A stretch of 23,789 nt of DNA, from positions 1-23,789 of the forward strand of contig UQLW01000041.1 in NCBI GenBank assembly GCA_900542005.1, in the 5' to 3' direction. Position 1 is the stretch's first letter. The number at the start of each line of letters is the position of its first letter. This DNA is from an uncultured Eubacteriales bacterium (GTDB lineage: Bacteria; Bacillota; Clostridia; Christensenellales; UMGS416). This document shows positions 20,530-23,789 of this stretch, one piece after another. Below the pieces are notes generated by a model. It saw only the letters and a list, made by a program, of their open reading frames with translations, did not search any database and was not told the origin of the DNA. A program made the translations under genes and the position numbers.

Positions 20530-22302
20530 TTATGATGATATCTCTTGCTCGCCGCAGCAGGAGGTGCTGCTGACGACGCCGCGATCTGCGTCCATGGTGA
20601 CAACCGCGCCGGATTTCAAAATGCTGGTGGCGTTGGCTGCTCCAATAATGACGGGGATATCCAGGCTTAGGCCTACGATCGCCGCATGGGAATTCAGCCC
20701 GTCCACCTCCGTAATCAACCCCGACGCCTTTTTAATCAGGGGCAGCAGGTTATTGCTGGTTTCCGGAATCACCAGAATGTTGCCGTTTTGGAAGTTACGC
20801 AGGGCTTCTTGCTCTGTTTTGCAGACGCAAAGGCTTGCGCATACGGATTTGTTGGTTACACCCTCGCCGTTTATCAGGATATGCCCGACCACATGCACCT
20901 TCATCATGTTGGTAGTTCCGGAGATGCCCAAGGGGACGCCTGCCGTGATGACAACAAGCTGCCCCTGGGAAACATATCCTGCCCGCTCCGCAGTGTCCAC
21001 CGCATGGTCGAAAAGCTCATCCGTCGACGACTGTTCCTCCAGCAGCAGCGGAAAGACGCCCCAGGAAAGGTTAAGCTGCCGGCAGACATGGGGATAGGTC
21101 GAGCATCCGATAATCGGACAGTTGGGGCGGTATTTCGATATCATCCGGGCCGTGGCGCCGGATTTTGTCACCGTAATGATGGCAGAGGCCCCGATATCGT
21201 GGGCTGTGGTACAGGTGGCGTGGGAAATGGCATTGGTCACGTCGGGATTCATCAGCTCGCCCGAATGCGCTTTGAAGCGTTCAACATAGTTAATATCGTG
21301 CTCTGCGCGGCGGGCAATGCGCGCCATGGTTTTCACAGCCTCCACAGGATAGAGGCCGGCGGCAGTCTCGCCGGAAAGCATAATCGCACTGGTACCGTCG
21401 TAGATGGCGTTGGCCACATCGGTCGCTTCGGCCCGGGTGGGGCGGGGATTCTTGATCATGGAATCCAGCATCTGCGTGGCCGTGATCACCTGCTTGCCCG
21501 CCGTATAGACCTTGTGGATAATCATCTTCTGGATAACCGGAACCTCCTCCAGCGGAATCTCCACGCCCATATCGCCCCGGGCAACCATGATACCATCGGA
21601 TACACGGATAATTTCGTCGATGTTCTCCACGCCCTGCAGGTTTTCAATCTTCGCAATCACATTGATGCTGTGGCACTTGTGCTCATCCAGTATCTTGCGG
21701 ATCTCAAGAATATCATCGGCGCTTCGCACAAAGGAAGCCGCGATAAAGTCAAAGCCGCATTCAATACCAAAGATGATATCATTACGGTCCTTGGGGCTGA
21801 TATATGGCATGGAAAGATTGGTGCCCGGCACGTTCACGCCTTTGTTATCGGAAATAAACCCATGGTTAAGCACACGGCATACGATATCGGTAGCTGTCAG
21901 CTGGGTCACCTTGAGGGCAATCAGGCCGTCGTCGATCAATACGGTACGGCCGACCTCCATATCCTGCGGCAGCTCCTTGTAGCTGATGGAGGCGATACTG
22001 GCGTCGCCTTCCACCTCCCGGGTTGTCAGGGTGAAGCTTTGGTCGCTGATCAGCTCTGCGCGGCCGCCTTTGATCTTGCCGATGCGTATCTCCGGCCCCT
22101 TTGTGTCCAGCAGCGTCGCAATGGGCAGATCAAGCTCCTGGCGCAGCATGACGATTTTATCGAAGGTGGTTTTATGGGATGCACGGGTCCCATGGGAGAA
22201 GTTAAAGCGCGCCACATCCATGCCTGCATACATCAACTCCCGCAGCACCTGGACGTCCTCGGTGGCGGGGCCAAGGGTACAGATAATCTTTGTCTTACGC
22301 AT
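20530..22302 (-). CDS. pyk: Pyruvate kinase with C-terminal PEP-utilising domain
   Basis: Converts PEP and ADP to pyruvate and ATP, the last step of glycolysis. The 590-residue chain is longer than the about 470-residue basic enzyme because of an extra domain. Catalytic features: RFNFSHG (Arg32), LLDTKGPEIR, VIAKIENLQG (Lys218, metal Glu220) and MVARGDMGVEIP (metal Asp244), then ATQMLDSMIKNPRPTRAE. After the normal C-terminal domain, residues about 480-580 form a PEP-utilising mobile domain with the His motif GLNSHAAIVGLSLDIPV (His539), as found in Bacillus and Geobacillus-type pyruvate kinases. GAGGTGAT precedes the ATG. It lies 22 nt after the PopT-like gene on the same strand and so probably shares its promoter. 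Confidence 0.97.
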   Translation of the reverse strand: MRKTKIICTLGPATEDVQVLRELMYAGMDVARFNFSHGTRASHKTTFDKIVMLRQELDLPIATLLDTKGPEIRIGKIKGGRAELISDQSFTLTTREVEGDASIASISYKELPQDMEVGRTVLIDDGLIALKVTQLTATDIVCRVLNHGFISDNKGVNVPGTNLSMPYISPKDRNDIIFGIECGFDFIAASFVRSADDILEIRKILDEHKCHSINVIAKIENLQGVENIDEIIRVSDGIMVARGDMGVEIPLEEVPVIQKMIIHKVYTAGKQVITATQMLDSMIKNPRPTRAEATDVANAIYDGTSAIMLSGETAAGLYPVEAVKTMARIARRAEHDINYVERFKAHSGELMNPDVTNAISHATCTTAHDIGASAIITVTKSGATARMISKYRPNCPIIGCSTYPHVCRQLNLSWGVFPLLLEEQSSTDELFDHAVDTAERAGYVSQGQLVVITAGVPLGISGTTNMMKVHVVGHILINGEGVTNKSVCASLCVCKTEQEALRNFQNGNILVIPETSNNLLPLIKKASGLITEVDGLNSHAAIVGLSLDIPVIIGAANATSILKSGAVVTMDADRGVVSSTSCCGEQEISS

Positions 22303-22324
22303 ATCGGATCACCTCTCTATTCCA

Positions 22325-23137
22325 TTATTCTGATCGGATTTGAGAAATCTTCAAAAGCAGCAGGAAGCCGGCTGCCGTCATCAGCGGGCAGATCAGCCAA
22401 TTCCACCCGGAGGGGAGGCCTGGGAATACGGTCAGCACTGACCCCAGCACAAAGCCGACGATCCACAGATAAGTGCCCTGCGGATGCCGGTTCATCAGGT
22501 TTTCCAATAGCCGCGTTGTCGCCAGCGTACCGCCGACAGCGCCGATGATCAGGGGGATCAACAGGCCGAAATGGAAATCCTTGATTGCAGAGAGCGTCAT
22601 CTCATATAGGCCCAGCATGAGCAGCATGTGGGAGGTGCTGATGCCCGGCAACACCAGGGCGACCGCCACAATCACGCCGGCCAGGACCATCCAAAGGAAA
22701 GTCACCCAGGTGATCGCCGTCCCCTGGTCCACCAGTCCCTTGGGGATCAGGGAGCAGAGCCATACCAGCAAAAAGCCGCCGGCCACATGAAGCAGCAGCA
22801 CAGGGGAGAAGCGCTTCACCCCGGCCTTCTTCACCAGCGTGGGTATGCCGCCCCCAATTGCGCCCAGAAAAAAGTACATCATGGGCTGAGGGAAGGCCGT
22901 AATCAGATATTCCACAAGTCGGGCAAATAACAGGATACCCGCCGCCGAACCCAGCAGGAACTTACCCAGCAGGATTGCGTTTTTCTTCGGCGCCTGCATG
23001 AAGCTGCTGACAGCATGGATGATATCGTCATAAATGCCCAGCAAAATCGCCATTGTGCCGCCGCTCACCCCAGGTACCAGCATCGAAGCGCCCACCACGA
23101 CGCTCTTCAAAGGAAGGATTAAAGCTTTCCGATTCAT
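22325..23137 (-). CDS. DUF368 family membrane protein (PopT-type polyprenyl-phosphate transporter)
   Basis: A 270-residue, very hydrophobic protein with about eight to nine membrane segments. The two DUF368 signatures are visible and look like an internal repeat: MLVPGVSGGTMAILLGIY (about residues 20-36) and LVLPGISTSHMLLMLGLYE (161-179). DUF368 proteins (PopT) were recently shown to return undecaprenyl phosphate across the membrane for cell wall synthesis; assignment here is by family. AAGGAG on the minus strand is 6 nt before the ATG at 23137 and 3 nt before another at 23140; a longer frame from 23176 has no ribosome binding site. It is upstream of pyk in the same direction, and a -10 box lies about 65 nt before the start. 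Confidence 0.88.
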   Translation of the reverse strand: MNRKALILPLKSVVVGASMLVPGVSGGTMAILLGIYDDIIHAVSSFMQAPKKNAILLGKFLLGSAAGILLFARLVEYLITAFPQPMMYFFLGAIGGGIPTLVKKAGVKRFSPVLLLHVAGGFLLVWLCSLIPKGLVDQGTAITWVTFLWMVLAGVIVAVALVLPGISTSHMLLMLGLYEMTLSAIKDFHFGLLIPLIIGAVGGTLATTRLLENLMNRHPQGTYLWIVGFVLGSVLTVFPGLPSGWNWLICPLMTAAGFLLLLKISQIRSE

Positions 23138-23203
23138 CATGTTCTCCTTGAAATATACTGGTTCAAATTGCTCCATCGTGAAAAGAATCCCAACTTCTAC
23201 CCC

Positions 23204-23209
23204 ATTATA
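23204..23209 (-). promoter_or_regulatory. -10 box for the PopT-pyk transcript
   Basis: TATAAT on the minus strand, about 67 nt before the ATG at 23137, in an A+T-rich stretch between the terminator of the upstream gene and the PopT-like gene. No convincing -35 box was found at 16-18 nt. Confidence 0.45.
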
Positions 23210-23240
23210 CTATATCACGCTTTCTCCCGAAAGAAAAGAA

Positions 23241-23282
23241 AAACTTGGCTGCCTTCCCCCTAAAGGGAAAGCGGCCAAGTTT
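23241..23282 (-). terminator. Intrinsic terminator after the right-edge gene
   Basis: AAACTTGGC (23241-23249) pairs with GCCAAGTTT (23274-23282), and an inner stem GCCTTCCC with GGGAAAGC has one mismatch. On the minus strand TTTTTCTTTTC follows. It starts a few nucleotides after the stop codon of the right-edge gene. Confidence 0.85.
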
Positions 23283-23288
23283 GCCTTA

Positions 23289-23789
23289 TCAGTTGTTGTA
23301 TGCGTACCGGGCGACCAGCAGCGGATATCCGTCCTGCGTGCCCTTTACATCGGCGTATAGCCGGTAGCTCTTATCCACGGCAAGGCCGAGGCTGCCGTCA
23401 TATTCGATCACGATCAGCTGCGGCGTGGTATCCCCGCAGTCGAATAGGTATTGGTTGCCCAGCGGCGTATCCAGCTTTTTGGTCACCTTACCCTTGCAGA
23501 GGTATACCTGGCCGATCTGCGTATCAACAGATGCCACAAGATGATTATAGTCCATAGCCCAGGCTGCCCGCGTATAGGAATCAAGGTTGGGTTGGCGCTC
23601 CACGCGGTAGGCCAGGGTGGCAGTACGTCCGTCTGCAGCTGTGGCGGTAATATTGATGACGTTTGTCCCATACTGGGTCAGCTTGGCGGTAAAGTAGAAT
23701 TCGCCGTCGGCGCTGGTATTGAGATCATTGTCCTGCAGCGCGGCATCGGTGGAAAGAGTCTCATAGTTATCGGGGTAACGCTGGATGTC
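23289..23789 (-). CDS. C-terminal part of a probably extracellular Ig-like-domain protein, start outside the window
   Basis: The frame is open to the right edge, so the gene begins beyond it; 166 residues are visible. The first about 60 look like the end of a bacterial Ig-like beta-sandwich (TSADGEFYFTAKLTQYG, TNVINITATAADGRTATLAY). The last about 85 form a small beta-rich domain with OB-like features (IGQVYLCKGKVTKKLDT, QLIVIEYDGSLGLAVDKSYR, LYADVKG). I do not recognise the whole protein. Such domain strings are common in secreted or lipid-anchored surface proteins of Clostridia, so an envelope role is inferred. An ATG within the visible part is internal, not the start. Confidence 0.7.
   Translation of the reverse strand, partial: DIQRYPDNYETLSTDAALQDNDLNTSADGEFYFTAKLTQYGTNVINITATAADGRTATLAYRVERQPNLDSYTRAAWAMDYNHLVASVDTQIGQVYLCKGKVTKKLDTPLGNQYLFDCGDTTPQLIVIEYDGSLGLAVDKSYRLYADVKGTQDGYPLLVARYAYNN

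Noticed and set aside
20686..22548. A 620-codon open frame on the plus strand opposite pyk
   Set aside because: It is antisense to a pyruvate kinase with all catalytic motifs. Its His/Gly-rich product resembles no family and reflects codon bias of the real gene.
23138..23176. Longer N-terminus for the PopT-like protein
   Set aside because: The ATG at 23176 lacks a ribosome binding site, and the extra residues are hydrophilic; AAGGAG sits just before 23137-23140.
1..23789. CRISPR arrays, insertion sequences, prophage or tRNA genes
   Set aside because: No regularly spaced repeats, transposase or integrase genes, terminal repeats or cloverleaf-like sequences were seen.

Overview
The window looks like a chromosomal segment from a G+C-rich anaerobic member of the Bacillota, most likely class Clostridia. 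Supporting signs are the split glutamate synthase modules beside glnA and an ANTAR regulator, lysine/DAP synthesis through LL-DAP aminotransferase (DapL), pyruvate kinase with an extra C-terminal PEP-utilising domain, a PdaB-type deacetylase, strong AGGAGG-type ribosome binding sites and near-consensus sigma-A promoters. I saw no phage, insertion sequence, CRISPR, tRNA or rRNA. The content is mostly core metabolism.

Layout. (1) 1-3668, plus strand: nitrogen assimilation. A flavin oxidoreductase (cut by the left edge), a stand-alone GXGXG module of glutamate synthase, glutamine synthetase and an ANTAR RNA-binding regulator, with RNA structures in both gaps around glnA. (2) 3688-8190, plus: a terminator-like hairpin inside a small reading frame, then dapF, a single open frame that joins CTP synthase to NAD synthetase, and dapL. 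(3) 8117-8560, minus: a small CmpB-like membrane protein, convergent with and overlapping dapL. (4) 8731-11198, plus: a consensus promoter, a roughly 130-nt structured leader ending in an intrinsic terminator, and a two-gene ABC exporter. (5) 11372-13778, minus: a polar amino acid ABC importer (lipoprotein, permease, ATPase). (6) 13936-16110, plus: polysaccharide deacetylase, a DUF3267-like membrane protein without its zinc site, and a two-OB-fold SSB-like protein. (7) 16166-18085: a cytoplasmic GH13 enzyme. (8) 18172-20440: rph, a RdgB-type XTP/dITP pyrophosphatase, a YfcE-type phosphodiesterase and a dCMP deaminase-like enzyme. (9) 20530-23137, minus: a DUF368/PopT-type membrane protein followed by pyruvate kinase. 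(10) 23289-23789, minus: the C-terminal part of a probably secreted protein of unknown function.

How the genes work together. Region 1 makes and recycles glutamine and glutamate. Region 2 contains a glutamine-consuming enzyme (CTP synthase) fused to an ammonia-consuming enzyme (NAD synthetase), placed between two DAP/lysine genes. The most unusual object is this PyrG-NadE fusion at 4663-6996: the amidotransferase part of CTP synthase could feed ammonia to NAD synthetase, which would make a new route to glutamine-dependent NAD synthesis. Second in interest are the unclassified leader RNA in front of the ABC exporter, the ANTAR gene without a normal start codon, and the attenuator-like element before dapF.
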